DNA of 35,814 nucleotides from Paraeggerthella sp964369725 (GCA_964369725.1 CAYJGC010000013.1:1-35814), one strand, 5' to 3'; counted from the first letter of the stretch, positions 6,411-14,726 are shown. Notes: generated by a model not told the origin, from the letters alone. Translations and numbers: made by a program.

Positions 6411-7850
6411 TTAAGGTATGGTTTTTAATTGGTTGTTGGGTTCATCTGCTTTATCTGTCGGGGCACTGTTGCCTTTGCTCCAGGTTTTGACAAAGTTGTT
6501 AAGAGCTTTATATTCGTTGGGGATTGCTTCATCTATAACGGCATTAAGTGCCGCCCGTAAAACTTGCCCTACTTCAGGTCCTGCAGGTATGCCAAGTTCC
6601 ATCACTTGATTGCCGTTGATTGCAAGTTTATTGAGAGAAAACGCTTCATCAGCTTTCAAGATATTATTGAGGATACACTTTAGTTCTTCAATTGCTCCAA
6701 TGCGATAAGCGCATTGGGGAGCTTGTGCGGCGGCATCGGCTTGCTTGAGGTCACATAGGGCGTTGAATAGTTCAACATCACCGCCTAATCGAGCAAGCAT
6801 TCGCTTAACGCCTTTTGAGGTAGGCTCAATCGTTTCGTCATGAAGTTCCACAAGAGTGCACACCTTAGTGCAAAAAGAAGGCGCTAGGCGCAATCGAGCC
6901 ATAATGCTACGCGCAAGATGTATGCTTATGGCAGCGTGGCCATAAAAGTGACCGATATCCTTTTTGTCGATAAAAAAAGATGCGGGTTTTCCTAAATCAT
7001 GAAAAAGCGCCGACCAGCGTACTAAAGGATAGGAAGGTGTTTCGTTTACCGTGATTGCAGTATGTTCTAACACGTCGTACCGATGATAGGGGGTACGTTG
7101 ATCGAAATCTTTGCAAGCAACAAGTTCTGGCATGACTGCCGCAAGAATATCAACTGTTTCAAGGAGACTTTTTTTAACGTATTCACCTAAAAGGAGCAGT
7201 TCCAATTCGTGGGTAATACGTTCTGCTGAAATGCGCGACAAAAGATATTTATGCGAAAGCATCTGGTACATAGTTTCTTCTTCCAAAGAAAATCCTAGTT
7301 GAGAAACGAAGCGGCATCCGCGAAGAATCCGTAAGGCGTCTTCACTAAAGCGCTTAGCCGAATTGCCTACCGTCCGAAGAGTTTTGGTTTGTAGGTCGTG
7401 CATGCCGCCAAAGCAGTCGAGGATGCCTCTTTGGGGATGGTATGCCAGGGCGTTGATGGTGAAATCGCGTCGCGCCAGGTCTTCTTCAATCGAGCGGACA
7501 AACGTGACTTCTTGGGGGTGCCGTGCATCAAGATATGTTCCATCATGACGATAGGTGGTAACCTCAAAAGAAGAGTTTTCTATGAGTACCGTAATGGTTC
7601 CATGAGCAACGCCTGTCTCACGAGTACGATATCCGTTTTCTTCAAAAAGATGCTGTGCTTCTTGCCACCGAGCCGATGTGGCAATATCAATATCAGTTCC
7701 TTGTTTGTCAAGAAGCGCATCGCGAACATAGCCACCTACTACCCATGCCTCAAACCCAGCAGATTCTAAAATACTCAGCGCTTGTGTTGCGGATTCTGGG
7801 ATAAAAATTTGTTCTACGGAGTTGTTATAGACAGTGTCGGGAGTGAGCAC
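6411..7850 (-). CDS. cca: CCA tRNA nucleotidyltransferase with HD domain
   Basis: Adds or repairs the 3'-CCA end of tRNAs using CTP and ATP. The 479-residue protein has the class II nucleotidyltransferase head GGYVRDALLDKQGTDIDIAT (39-58; catalytic D53 and D55), the RRDFTINAL motif (127-135), the nucleotide-selecting region with RILRGCRF (174-181), and an HD phosphohydrolase domain (SALFHDLGKP, HD at 284-285). Poly(A) polymerase is the main alternative for this superfamily, but in this phylum an HD-containing enzyme of this length is normally the CCA-adding enzyme. The start is GTG 7850, chosen because AAAGGAGG sits 5 bases upstream. Last residues (NSAPTDKADEPNNQLKTIP) are a polar tail. It is transcribed toward the CDGSH gene. 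Confidence 0.92.
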   Translation of the reverse strand: MLTPDTVYNNSVEQIFIPESATQALSILESAGFEAWVVGGYVRDALLDKQGTDIDIATSARWQEAQHLFEENGYRTRETGVAHGTITVLIENSSFEVTTYRHDGTYLDARHPQEVTFVRSIEEDLARRDFTINALAYHPQRGILDCFGGMHDLQTKTLRTVGNSAKRFSEDALRILRGCRFVSQLGFSLEEETMYQMLSHKYLLSRISAERITHELELLLLGEYVKKSLLETVDILAAVMPELVACKDFDQRTPYHRYDVLEHTAITVNETPSYPLVRWSALFHDLGKPASFFIDKKDIGHFYGHAAISIHLARSIMARLRLAPSFCTKVCTLVELHDETIEPTSKGVKRMLARLGGDVELFNALCDLKQADAAAQAPQCAYRIGAIEELKCILNNILKADEAFSLNKLAINGNQVMELGIPAGPEVGQVLRAALNAVIDEAIPNEYKALNNFVKTWSKGNSAPTDKADEPNNQLKTIP

Positions 7851-8167
7851 AGATCCTCCTTTGAGCGCTTAATAAGGATTTCGAAAGACAGGCGGTTCAT
7901 TACTTTTGTTTGAGAATTTTTACCACAGTTGACAGGGTCATCTTATCTTAAGTAACCGTTTAAGGGAAATGTAAAAAGTTTTCCTTGCATAACATTAAAA
8001 GTTGCATTAAGGTAACAAATCATGCTTTCGAGACAAAAAGCAGGGGCACTTTAGAAACTAGTAGCAATTGCGCCTGTGGTAATTGATAAAGATAGGATGC
8101 AGGTAAGTGCAAGATGTATAAGATGCGTTATTGGTAAGGGGATAGAAAAATTAGTACACAGAGAAAA
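7851..8167. other. Divergent intergenic region between cca and the siderophore importer
   Basis: 317 bases holding the control region of two divergent units. TTGACA (7929-7934) is a good -35 hexamer for the plus strand, but no strong -10 sits 17 bases on. Directly after it is the dyad CTTAA-N8-TTAAG (7947-7964), a candidate operator. TTGCAT (7985-7990) with TAAGGT (8008-8013) at 17 bases is a second weak promoter candidate. No gene is visible. An iron-responsive repressor site is expected here for an iron importer, but no exact Fur or DtxR consensus is seen. Confidence 0.4.
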
Positions 8168-9184
8168 GTGATATGGCCAAGTATTTTGATGATAGTGGCC
8201 ATTGTCATATTGTCGTTTGCCTCGCTTTTGATCGGTGCAGCAGGTTTGACGTTGCAAGATGTTTTTGCGCGAGACCATCTTGCCTTGTTGCTTATGATAG
8301 AGTCTCGCGTGCCGCGATTGTTGGCAATTATCTGTACAGGTGCTGGGATGAGCGTGGCAGGTTTGTTGATGCAAAATCTTTGTGCAAACAAATTCGTGTC
8401 TCCATCTACCAGCTCAACCATCGCTTCAGCACAGTTTGGCGTGATGCTTTCGTTGGTAGTGTTTACCAATGCCACGTTGCTAGAGCGCACATTGTTGGCG
8501 TTTGTTTGTTCTCTTGTTGGAACCTGGATTTTCATATATTTTATTCAAAAGATTAAGTTTAAAGATGTAGTAATGGTGCCCTTGATTGGCATTACGCTTA
8601 GCTTGATTATTGGGTCAGTCACTACTCATTTTGCCTTGTATTACGAAGTTAATCAGGGGCTACAAAGTACCTTTGTAGGAAGCTTTGCCCTGATTATGCG
8701 CGGTGACTATGAGATTGTATTTCTGGTAATCCCTATGCTTATTATTGCTTATCTGTACGCGAACCATTTCAATATTGTGGGTCTTGGAGAGAATCTTTCC
8801 TCGAGTCTCGGGGTTAACTATCAGCTCATTATGTTTTTCGGTTTATCTGTTGCGGCTATGCTGACAGCTTCAGTAGTTGTTACGGTGGGAACCATCTCGT
8901 ACCTGGGTCTTATTGTTCCTAATGTGGTTGCAATGTTTCGTGGCGACAAAATTCGTGGAAGCATGCTGGATGTAATTTTGTTTGGCATCTTGTTTGTCCT
9001 TGTTTGCGATATTTTGTGTCGTGTTGTTATAGCGCCTTATGAGCTTCCCGTAAATCTTGCTACAGGCGTTATCGGTAGTATCGTATTTCTTGCACTTCTT
9101 TATCAGCGCATAACGCTCAATAAGACAAAGAAGAAGCGGGAAAAATTTGCTCTCAAGAAAAACGAAGAAGGGTCGGGTGTGTAG
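8168..9184 (+). CDS. Siderophore ABC importer, FecCD-type permease 1 (YclN-like)
   Basis: Inner-membrane half of an iron-siderophore importer, a FecCD/BtuC-family permease. The 338 residues show about nine to ten hydrophobic helices and typical family wording such as ESRVPRLLAIICTGAGMSVAGLLMQ and VVVTVGTISYLGLIVPNVVAM. The start is uncertain. GTG 8168 has a poor ribosome site. The frame is open upstream to a stop at 8135, and an ATT at 8150 preceded by AAGGGG would give the natural-looking ISTQRKVIWPSIL. The tail is very basic (KTKKKREKFALKKN). It is the first gene of a four-gene unit whose order matches Bacillus yclNOPQ (petrobactin-type uptake); the next permease begins 2 bases after its stop. 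Confidence 0.9.
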   Translation: MIWPSILMIVAIVILSFASLLIGAAGLTLQDVFARDHLALLLMIESRVPRLLAIICTGAGMSVAGLLMQNLCANKFVSPSTSSTIASAQFGVMLSLVVFTNATLLERTLLAFVCSLVGTWIFIYFIQKIKFKDVVMVPLIGITLSLIIGSVTTHFALYYEVNQGLQSTFVGSFALIMRGDYEIVFLVIPMLIIAYLYANHFNIVGLGENLSSSLGVNYQLIMFFGLSVAAMLTASVVVTVGTISYLGLIVPNVVAMFRGDKIRGSMLDVILFGILFVLVCDILCRVVIAPYELPVNLATGVIGSIVFLALLYQRITLNKTKKKREKFALKKNEEGSGV

Positions 9185-9186
9185 AC

Positions 9187-10233
9187 ATGAATTCTCGCAT
9201 TGTTGACGCTTCGTCGCAGGCGCAGCCACAAGAAAAATCGAAGGGTTCATTCGTTGCAAGCGCTTTTGCTCACAGAGGGAATATTCAACTGAGATTAGGT
9301 GCGTTTGTTTTAGTGGCGGCTATTTTGTGCATCTTGTACATGACGATTTTTATTGATGCACGCATTGTGGAATACACGCTTAAATTGCGTGGGACAAAAA
9401 TGCTTGCTATTGTGATGGCTGCATTTTGTATTGGAACTGCATCTATTGTGTTTCAGTCCATTATTCATAATCGAATAGTTACACCCTGTCTTTTAGGGAT
9501 GAATGCTCTCTATATTCTCGTACACACAACGTTGATGTTTGCTTTGGGCGCATCGAGTATTTTTGTGTCAAACGCAAGTGTCGCCTTTGTGCTTGATGTG
9601 GCAGTAATGGGATTAATCGGCTCGTTAGTCTATGGGTTCCTTCTGAGAAAAACAAACTACAATATTTTGTACGTTTTGTTGGCGGGCACCGTTATGGCAA
9701 CGCTGTTTTCGAGCATTTCAGACACCATGGCGCGTCTTTTGGATCCAAATAATTATGAAGTGCTGATGACGTCGTTGGTGGCTGGTTTTGATCACGTCAA
9801 TACAGAGATTTTTATTATTGCCGGTGCGTTGATGATACTTACGATTATCATCTTTAGAAAAGATCTTCTTTTGCTCGACGCGTTTACTTTGGGAAGAACT
9901 CAAGCTATTAATTTAGGTATTGATTATGACCGAACTATGAACCGTCTTTTGGTTGCCGTGGTGTTTTATATCACTATCGCAACAGCTCTAGTAGGACCCA
10001 TATCTTTTCTCGGTCTCATTACCGCAAATATTGCTCGCGAAGCATTTAAGACATACAAGCATTCATACCTCATGATTGCGTCGTTTTTAGTTGCAATCGT
10101 AGTTTTGACATTTGGTCAGATTCTCGTCGAGCACGTCTTTAGTTTTGGTGCCGTAGTTACAACGTTTGTTAGTTTCTTTGGTGGCATTTACTTTATGTAC
10201 TTATTAGTTAGTCAGTCTAAAGGGGCTTTGTAA
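9187..10233 (+). CDS. Siderophore ABC importer, FecCD-type permease 2 (YclO-like)
   Basis: Second permease of the importer, forming a heterodimer with the previous product. The 348 residues start with a polar cytoplasmic stretch of about 35 residues, then about nine hydrophobic segments. Family signatures include RGTKMLAIVMAAFCIGTASIVFQ near the start and ATALVGPISFLGLITANIAR near the end. The second is the region that contacts the ATPase. ATG 9187 is 2 bases after the preceding stop and its own TAA shares one base with the ATPase start (TAATG), so the three genes are translationally coupled. Confidence 0.92.
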   Translation: MNSRIVDASSQAQPQEKSKGSFVASAFAHRGNIQLRLGAFVLVAAILCILYMTIFIDARIVEYTLKLRGTKMLAIVMAAFCIGTASIVFQSIIHNRIVTPCLLGMNALYILVHTTLMFALGASSIFVSNASVAFVLDVAVMGLIGSLVYGFLLRKTNYNILYVLLAGTVMATLFSSISDTMARLLDPNNYEVLMTSLVAGFDHVNTEIFIIAGALMILTIIIFRKDLLLLDAFTLGRTQAINLGIDYDRTMNRLLVAVVFYITIATALVGPISFLGLITANIAREAFKTYKHSYLMIASFLVAIVVLTFGQILVEHVFSFGAVVTTFVSFFGGIYFMYLLVSQSKGAL

Positions 10234-10985
10234 TGAAACTACAAAATTTATCTAAATCTTATGGTAATAAGCGTGTTGTGGACGAGGTTACCTTTGAGAT
10301 TCCTAAAGGCAAAGTCACCTCTTTTATTGGTCCTAATGGTGCGGGCAAGTCAACCGTGCTTAATATGATTACCAGACTTATTAAGCGTGATGCTGGAGAC
10401 ATATTGTTGGAAGGTAAGGATATTCTTGATTGGAATAGTGCTGAGCTTGCGCGAAAAATGGCAATTTTGACACAGTCCAATAACGTTTCAATGAAGCTTA
10501 CTGTGCGTGAGCTGGTTTGCTTTGGTCGTTTCCCACATTCAGGCTCTCGACTTAACGAGGAAGATTATCGTATGGTGGATGAGGCTATCGAATACATGGA
10601 GTTAGAAGAATATGCAAATCACTTCATTGATGAGCTTTCAGGTGGGCAGCAACAGCGTGCTTATATTGCCATGATTGTAGCCCAAGACACTGAAATTGTT
10701 TTCTTCGACGAGCCTAATAATAATTTAGATATTTATCACTCTTCCGCGATGATGAAGTTGGTACGTCGTTTGTGTGACGAAAGGGGTAAAACTATCATTT
10801 TAGTTTTGCATGAAATAAATTTTGCCTCGCATTATTCTGACTATATCGCCGCCTTTAAGGATGGAAAGCTCTATGCCATGGATACGGTTGAAAAGATCAT
10901 GACCCAAGAGACGTTGAAGGATCTATATCGCGTTGATTTTGACATTCAGACACTTAACGGAAAACCTGTTTCACTGTATTACTAG
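10233..10985 (+). CDS. Siderophore ABC importer ATPase (YclP/FecE-like)
   Basis: ATP-hydrolysing subunit that powers siderophore import. The 250-residue protein has Walker A GPNGAGKST (34-42), signature LSGGQQQRAYIAM, Walker B EIVFFDEP and the switch histidine in LVLHEIN. After Walker B it reads DEPNNNLDIYHS, where most ATPases have DEPTxxLD; YclP-type ATPases also deviate here (DEPxNNLD followed by HS), which supports a catecholate/petrobactin-type subfamily by analogy. It starts in the stop codon of the second permease. A perfect hairpin separates it from the lipoprotein gene. Confidence 0.95.
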   Translation: MKLQNLSKSYGNKRVVDEVTFEIPKGKVTSFIGPNGAGKSTVLNMITRLIKRDAGDILLEGKDILDWNSAELARKMAILTQSNNVSMKLTVRELVCFGRFPHSGSRLNEEDYRMVDEAIEYMELEEYANHFIDELSGGQQQRAYIAMIVAQDTEIVFFDEPNNNLDIYHSSAMMKLVRRLCDERGKTIILVLHEINFASHYSDYIAAFKDGKLYAMDTVEKIMTQETLKDLYRVDFDIQTLNGKPVSLYY

Positions 10986-11007
10986 ATAGGTATAAAAAAG
11001 CGTTATC

Positions 11008-11028
11008 GGCTGTAGAGAACCTACAGCC
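11008..11028 (+). promoter_or_regulatory. Intercistronic hairpin between importer ATPase and binding-protein genes
   Basis: GGCTGTAG (11008-11015), loop AGAAC, CTACAGCC (11021-11028): a perfect 8-bp stem with a 5-base loop. It is followed by AAAATTATAG rather than a T run, so it is not a classic terminator. Such hairpins often set unequal expression within transport operons by protecting RNA ends or causing partial termination. Confidence 0.55.
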
Positions 11029-11043
11029 AAAATTATAGTAACA

Positions 11044-11061
11044 AGTTAGAATGTGCTAACT
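11044..11061. promoter_or_regulatory. Dyad AGTTAG-N6-CTAACT upstream of the binding-protein gene
   Basis: A perfect 6+6 inverted repeat around AATGTG lies 40 bases before the lipoprotein ATG. The TTAG...CTAA arms resemble half-sites of DtxR/IdeR-type iron regulators, but the match is partial. It could be an internal operator or a small RNA hairpin. Confidence 0.35.
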
Positions 11062-11100
11062 ATTACATAGGAATCCCTCGAGATAAGGAGAACACGGGAT

Positions 11101-12087
11101 ATGAAGAAAAAGTTTATGGCAGTAGCGTCTGCGGCGGTGTTGTCGCTGGCATTAGTTGGTTGTTCGACTGCTCCAGAAGAGGCCGCCGAGTCGGATGGCG
11201 CGCAGCAATCTGCAGAAATGACTTCAGTGACAGTTTCTGCCGTTAATGGTACCAATGAGTATATCGATATGGAGGTTCCTTACGATCCTCAGTCTGTGGC
11301 TGTCTTGAGTTATGCAAGCGCAGATATTTTAGTGTCACTCGGATTGGAAGATCGCATTACGGGAATGATTAAAGACAGCGTACCTGAGCATCTTCAATAT
11401 CTTGCAGATGACGAAAGCATTGTTGATCTTGGCGGAATGAAGGAAATCGATATGGAAGCGATGGCAGCCCTTGCGCCGGATGTGATTTTCTCTTCAGATC
11501 GAACTGCGGGCAACTATGACGACTATGTGGTAATTGCTCCTACGGTCGCTTCTTTTGTTGACTATGACAACGGACTTACGTTCTTTGAAGCATGGCAGGC
11601 CAATGTTGATACCCATGCTACTATTTTTGGTATGGAGGAAGAGGTTAAAGCTGTTTCCGATGCTTACAGCGAGCGCATTGATGCAATTGCTGAAGTAGCT
11701 GACGGGCAAACTTGCTTGTTGACGCTCTTTACGGGTGGCAATATTAATGCACTAGGTAATGAGGGACGTATTGGCATTATTGCAACTGACATGGGTTTTG
11801 AGAATCTCAATGCAGATGAAAACGTTAATCATGGTGACGAGTTTACCTACGAGGCTCTTCTTGAGATAAATCCTGAATGGGTATTTGTTATCGATAAAGA
11901 CGCAGCAGTAGGAGATGAGGCTACCTTGGCTCAGGATTTGATGGATAACCCCGTTGTCGAGCAGTCAACCGCATTTCAAAATGACCAGATTGTTTATCTT
12001 GACAACGGTCCTGCTTGGTATTTATGTGATGGTGGCATTGAGGCTATGGATCTTATGATTGCAAGTGTAGAAAAAGCTGTTCTTTAA
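11101..12087 (+). CDS. Siderophore-binding lipoprotein of the ABC importer (YclQ/FatB-like)
   Basis: Surface-anchored receptor that delivers an iron-siderophore to the permeases. The 328 residues begin with a lipoprotein signal (MKKKFMAVASAAVLSLALVGC; lipobox LVGC with Cys21), then an acidic linker, then a type III periplasmic-binding fold: PQSVAVLSYASADILVSLGL, IVDLGGMKEIDMEAMAALAPDVIFSS in the first lobe, and LLTLFTGGNINALG and YEALLEINPEWVFVID in the second. These are typical of the FepB/FatB/YclQ class. AAGGAG lies about 10 bases before ATG 11101. It is the last gene of the importer unit and is followed by a strong terminator. The ligand is not determinable from sequence; a catecholate or petrobactin-like siderophore is the best analogy. 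Confidence 0.93.
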   Translation: MKKKFMAVASAAVLSLALVGCSTAPEEAAESDGAQQSAEMTSVTVSAVNGTNEYIDMEVPYDPQSVAVLSYASADILVSLGLEDRITGMIKDSVPEHLQYLADDESIVDLGGMKEIDMEAMAALAPDVIFSSDRTAGNYDDYVVIAPTVASFVDYDNGLTFFEAWQANVDTHATIFGMEEEVKAVSDAYSERIDAIAEVADGQTCLLTLFTGGNINALGNEGRIGIIATDMGFENLNADENVNHGDEFTYEALLEINPEWVFVIDKDAAVGDEATLAQDLMDNPVVEQSTAFQNDQIVYLDNGPAWYLCDGGIEAMDLMIASVEKAVL

Positions 12088-12200
12088 ACATTTTTAGTGT
12101 CGAGCTGGTGTTGCTTATGGCAGTGGTCATTATTAGCTTGCGGGAGGAACTTTATTCAGCCTTGCATCTAAAAGAGGAGTAGTGCTTAGAGTTTCTAATT

Positions 12201-12234
12201 GTAAGCCGGGTGGATGACCGGCTTACTTTATTTA
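12201..12234 (+). terminator. Intrinsic terminator of the siderophore importer unit
   Basis: GTAAGCCGG (12201-12209) and CCGGCTTAC (12218-12226) form a perfect 9-bp stem with an 8-base loop, followed by TTTATTTAT. It lies 113 bases after the lipoprotein stop. Confidence 0.85.
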
Positions 12235-12361
12235 TGATTGCAGTTAGACTTTATGTAAGGGTGCAAGACTTCCTTCGAGACAGTATTGCCCTCGGATTAT
12301 TTAACAAAAAAACTAGGATACAGGTCGATGTATTTCTTCTTAAGCACGCGTAGATATGTTT

Positions 12362-13084
12362 TTATGCGTCTTGTTTCGTGTCTGCGATTTGTATCTCTCG
12401 AAGATTTACTCCTTGCGGGAGCTCATAAGCAAACCTGATGGTTTTTGCAACATCTTCTACCGTTATTGAGCCAACTCCAGTAGCTTTCTTCCATTCGTTG
12501 TATCCGTCTATGATGTCATTGTTTGTTGTGTGACCAAGTAATTCTGTATCGACAGCACCTGGGCAGACTCTTATAACTCTAACATTGTGGGAAGATAATT
12601 CTCCTCGCGCAACTTCAGATAAACCAATTACGCCGTATTTTGAAGCACAGTATGCTGCATGATTCCCAAAAGGTTTAACGCCTGCAAGTGAAGAAAGATT
12701 AACAATTGTTCCACACCGTCTTTCTTTCATATCGTTTGTTACTATTTGCATACCATGCATGACTCCCATAAGATTGACATTAAGCATGTTTTGCCATTCG
12801 CAGGGATCTTGATTTTCAATATTTCCTAAAAGCATAATTCCGGCATTATTTATTAATAAATCAGTTTTCCCATAAATATTTTCGGCGTCTCTCACCGCTT
12901 CTTCAAAGGCTGCTCGGTCGGTGACATCTACTTTTTTGCATATAGTATTATTTAAATTTAGCTCTTCAAGCTTTTCAAGCCTTCTTGCAAGCAGTAAGAG
13001 CGGGTATCCAGCTTTGTTGAATTCCAGTGCTAATGCCTTACCAAAGCCTGAACTTGCGCCTGTTATGGCAACTAATTTCTTCAA
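12362..13084 (-). CDS. Short-chain dehydrogenase/reductase (SDR)
   Basis: NAD(P)H-dependent oxidoreductase of the classical SDR family. With the TTG at 13084 as start the product is 240 residues beginning MKKLVAITGASSGFGKALA. The cofactor motif is TGASSGFG, the structural motif NNAG, and the catalytic residues are Ser in LSSLAG and YCASK (Tyr-x-x-x-Lys). TTG is preferred because AGGGAGA lies 6 bases upstream and SDRs usually start just before the first strand. The ATG at 13108 would add eight residues but has no ribosome site. It is divergently transcribed from an HxlR regulator, a common arrangement in which the regulator senses a reactive compound and controls the reductase. The substrate is unknown. 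Confidence 0.9.
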   Translation of the reverse strand: MKKLVAITGASSGFGKALALEFNKAGYPLLLLARRLEKLEELNLNNTICKKVDVTDRAAFEEAVRDAENIYGKTDLLINNAGIMLLGNIENQDPCEWQNMLNVNLMGVMHGMQIVTNDMKERRCGTIVNLSSLAGVKPFGNHAAYCASKYGVIGLSEVARGELSSHNVRVIRVCPGAVDTELLGHTTNNDIIDGYNEWKKATGVGSITVEDVAKTIRFAYELPQGVNLREIQIADTKQDA

Positions 13085-13217
13085 TTTGATTCTCCCTATT
13101 ATAGACATTTTTATTATTTCAGTATAAATTACTACTAAAGAGATACTAATTGTAATAATTATTTGCAGGTATACCAATAAGGTACATTGCTTTCGCTTAG
13201 AGAAAAAAAGGTAACTA
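13085..13217. promoter_or_regulatory. Divergent control region between SDR and HxlR genes
   Basis: 133 A+T-rich bases between divergent genes. They contain the 8-bp palindrome GGTATACC (13168-13175) and, near 13130-13150, ACTACTAAAGAGATACTAATT with related TACTA elements. Either could be the HxlR operator. A canonical promoter with good spacing could not be fixed. Confidence 0.4.
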
Positions 13218-13565
13218 ATGAATAAGTTCACTGTTAATTCAGAAATTGAAATAACTCTAAAAATGATTGGAGGAAAATGCAAACCACTCATTCTTTACAT
13301 GCTTATAGATGTTGGAACAATGAGATTTAAGGATTTAATGGGGTCTGTTACGCAAATTTCTCAAAAAACTCTCACTAATCAACTGAAAGAACTTGAGGCG
13401 GACGGACTCATAAAAAGACAAGCGTTCAGTGAGATTCCACCAAGGGTGGAGTACTCAATCACCGAAAAAGGTAAAACGTTGTATCCAATACTGGAAATGA
13501 TGTGTGATTGGGGGCTAAAGAACAACAATGGAAGATTTACCATAACAAATCCTCAATGTCGCTAA
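13218..13565 (+). CDS. HxlR-family winged-helix transcriptional regulator
   Basis: DNA-binding dimer of the HxlR/DUF24 family, many of which sense quinones, aldehydes or disulfide stress through cysteines. The 115 residues match the family closely: MIGGKCKPLILYMLIDVGTM, RFKDLMGSVTQISQKTLTNQL, LEADGLIKRQAFSEIPPRVEYSITEKG and an end with CDWGL. The family's conserved Trp in GGKWKP is replaced by Cys21 here, which could be a redox switch. ATG 13218 follows AAAAAGGTAACTA. It is divergent from the SDR gene and most likely regulates both. Confidence 0.92.
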   Translation: MNKFTVNSEIEITLKMIGGKCKPLILYMLIDVGTMRFKDLMGSVTQISQKTLTNQLKELEADGLIKRQAFSEIPPRVEYSITEKGKTLYPILEMMCDWGLKNNNGRFTITNPQCR

Positions 13566-13717
13566 ATAAAGACTGCGGTGAAGTTGAATTATTGTTCGAA
13601 AATGTTGCTTGCTAATTCTAGATACGTGCTTACTGATGAATGTTTGGCTAATCCGTGTATGAAATAATCAAAATGAAAGTTCGAATATTGAGATTGTGAG
13701 CGCTTTCTGATCGCATC

Positions 13718-13746
13718 TTAGTGAGTTTGTGGCTTTCAGTTATAAT
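13718..13746 (+). promoter_or_regulatory. Probable promoter of nadK
   Basis: A perfect -10 TATAAT (13741-13746) with a weak -35 TTAGTG (13718-13723) at 17 bases. Transcription would start near 13753, giving a leader of about 26 bases before the nadK ATG. Confidence 0.55.
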
Positions 13747-13778
13747 TAGGTGTCTTTGTTTTTAGAAAGAGAGCCCTT

Positions 13779-14726
13779 ATGCACATTATCGTCGTGCGCA
13801 ACAATTCCAATACTAAAGCAGTTGATGCGTCATTATTTTTGGCCACCTATCTTGCATCGCAAGGAATCGAATACACATTACTTGATTCATCTGATTTAGC
13901 CAGTGTTTCTGGCTACGAACATCTAGATGTAAGTTCGTGCGGCGACGTCAATCTGGCGGTTGCTCTAGGCGGAGATGGCACTATTTTGCGAACTGCACGC
14001 CTCGTCGGATATTCGGGTATTCCTATCCTGGGTATAAACTTCGGCAATTTGGGCTTTTTGGCCAATTCGAGCGAAGAGGGTGTGGTGTCAATTGTTGCAG
14101 CGGCTCTTTCGGGTGATGTGGTTGCAGAGAAGCGAACAAATCTAAAGATAGATGTTGTATGCGAGGGGGAAGTTGACCCTTGGGCAGACGATGTGTATTC
14201 AGGTGAGCGAAACTGTCAGGACAATGATAGCCTCTGCAACGAGTTTGAAGAAAAAAAGCCTGGCAGGGGAGAAACGAAACGCAACTTTTTTGCCTTTAAT
14301 GAGGTTGCGGTAACACGTGGCAGCAGAAGTCGCGTCATAGATTTTTCTTTAGGAATATCGGGGTCACCTATTGCTAATATGCGTGGTGATGGGTTGGTTG
14401 TTTCAACAGCTACCGGTTCAACAGCCTATGCGCTTTCTGCAGGAGGCCCATTGGTTGCACCAAGTTTTACTGGTTTGGTGGTAGTTCCTGTATCTCCTCA
14501 TACGCTGCGTTCTCGAGCATTGCTGACTGACGCTAGTGACGTTGTGGAGGTAGGCTTGGAGGGAATGGGTAAGTCTTATGGGGCTACTTTGGTGATCGAT
14601 GGGGAATCTGTTGAGTTCAATCGCCCTATAGCACGCGTTTACGTGAGTCGTGGTGAAGCACCAACAACCTTGTTGCGCCATAAAGGTGAATCTTTTTATG
14701 AGCACGCTGCTAAGGTATTTTTTTGA
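13779..14726 (+). CDS. nadK: NAD kinase
   Basis: ATP-dependent phosphorylation of NAD to NADP. The 315 residues contain the catalytic GGDGT (64-68), the NE motif in FAFNEVAV (174-175), the conserved GDGLVVSTATGSTAYALSAGGP and the terminal VVVPVSPHTLRSR block. Between residues about 129 and 168 is an acidic, low-conservation insertion (starting EGEVDPWADDVYSGERNCQD) in place of a short loop, making the protein longer than many bacterial NadK. AAAGAGAG precedes ATG 13779. In this class nadK is often next to recN or tlyA; here it stands alone and converges on a decayed gene. Confidence 0.95.
   Translation: MHIIVVRNNSNTKAVDASLFLATYLASQGIEYTLLDSSDLASVSGYEHLDVSSCGDVNLAVALGGDGTILRTARLVGYSGIPILGINFGNLGFLANSSEEGVVSIVAAALSGDVVAEKRTNLKIDVVCEGEVDPWADDVYSGERNCQDNDSLCNEFEEKKPGRGETKRNFFAFNEVAVTRGSRSRVIDFSLGISGSPIANMRGDGLVVSTATGSTAYALSAGGPLVAPSFTGLVVVPVSPHTLRSRALLTDASDVVEVGLEGMGKSYGATLVIDGESVEFNRPIARVYVSRGEAPTTLLRHKGESFYEHAAKVFF

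Noticed and set aside
8128..8535. Minus-strand and alternative plus-strand frames over the first permease gene
   Set aside because: They overlap a clear FecCD permease coding frame and show no family features.
12117..12182. 21-codon ORF (MAVVIISLREEL...) between the lipoprotein gene and its terminator
   Set aside because: No convincing ribosome site, and it lies in a 3' untranslated stretch; chance is likely.
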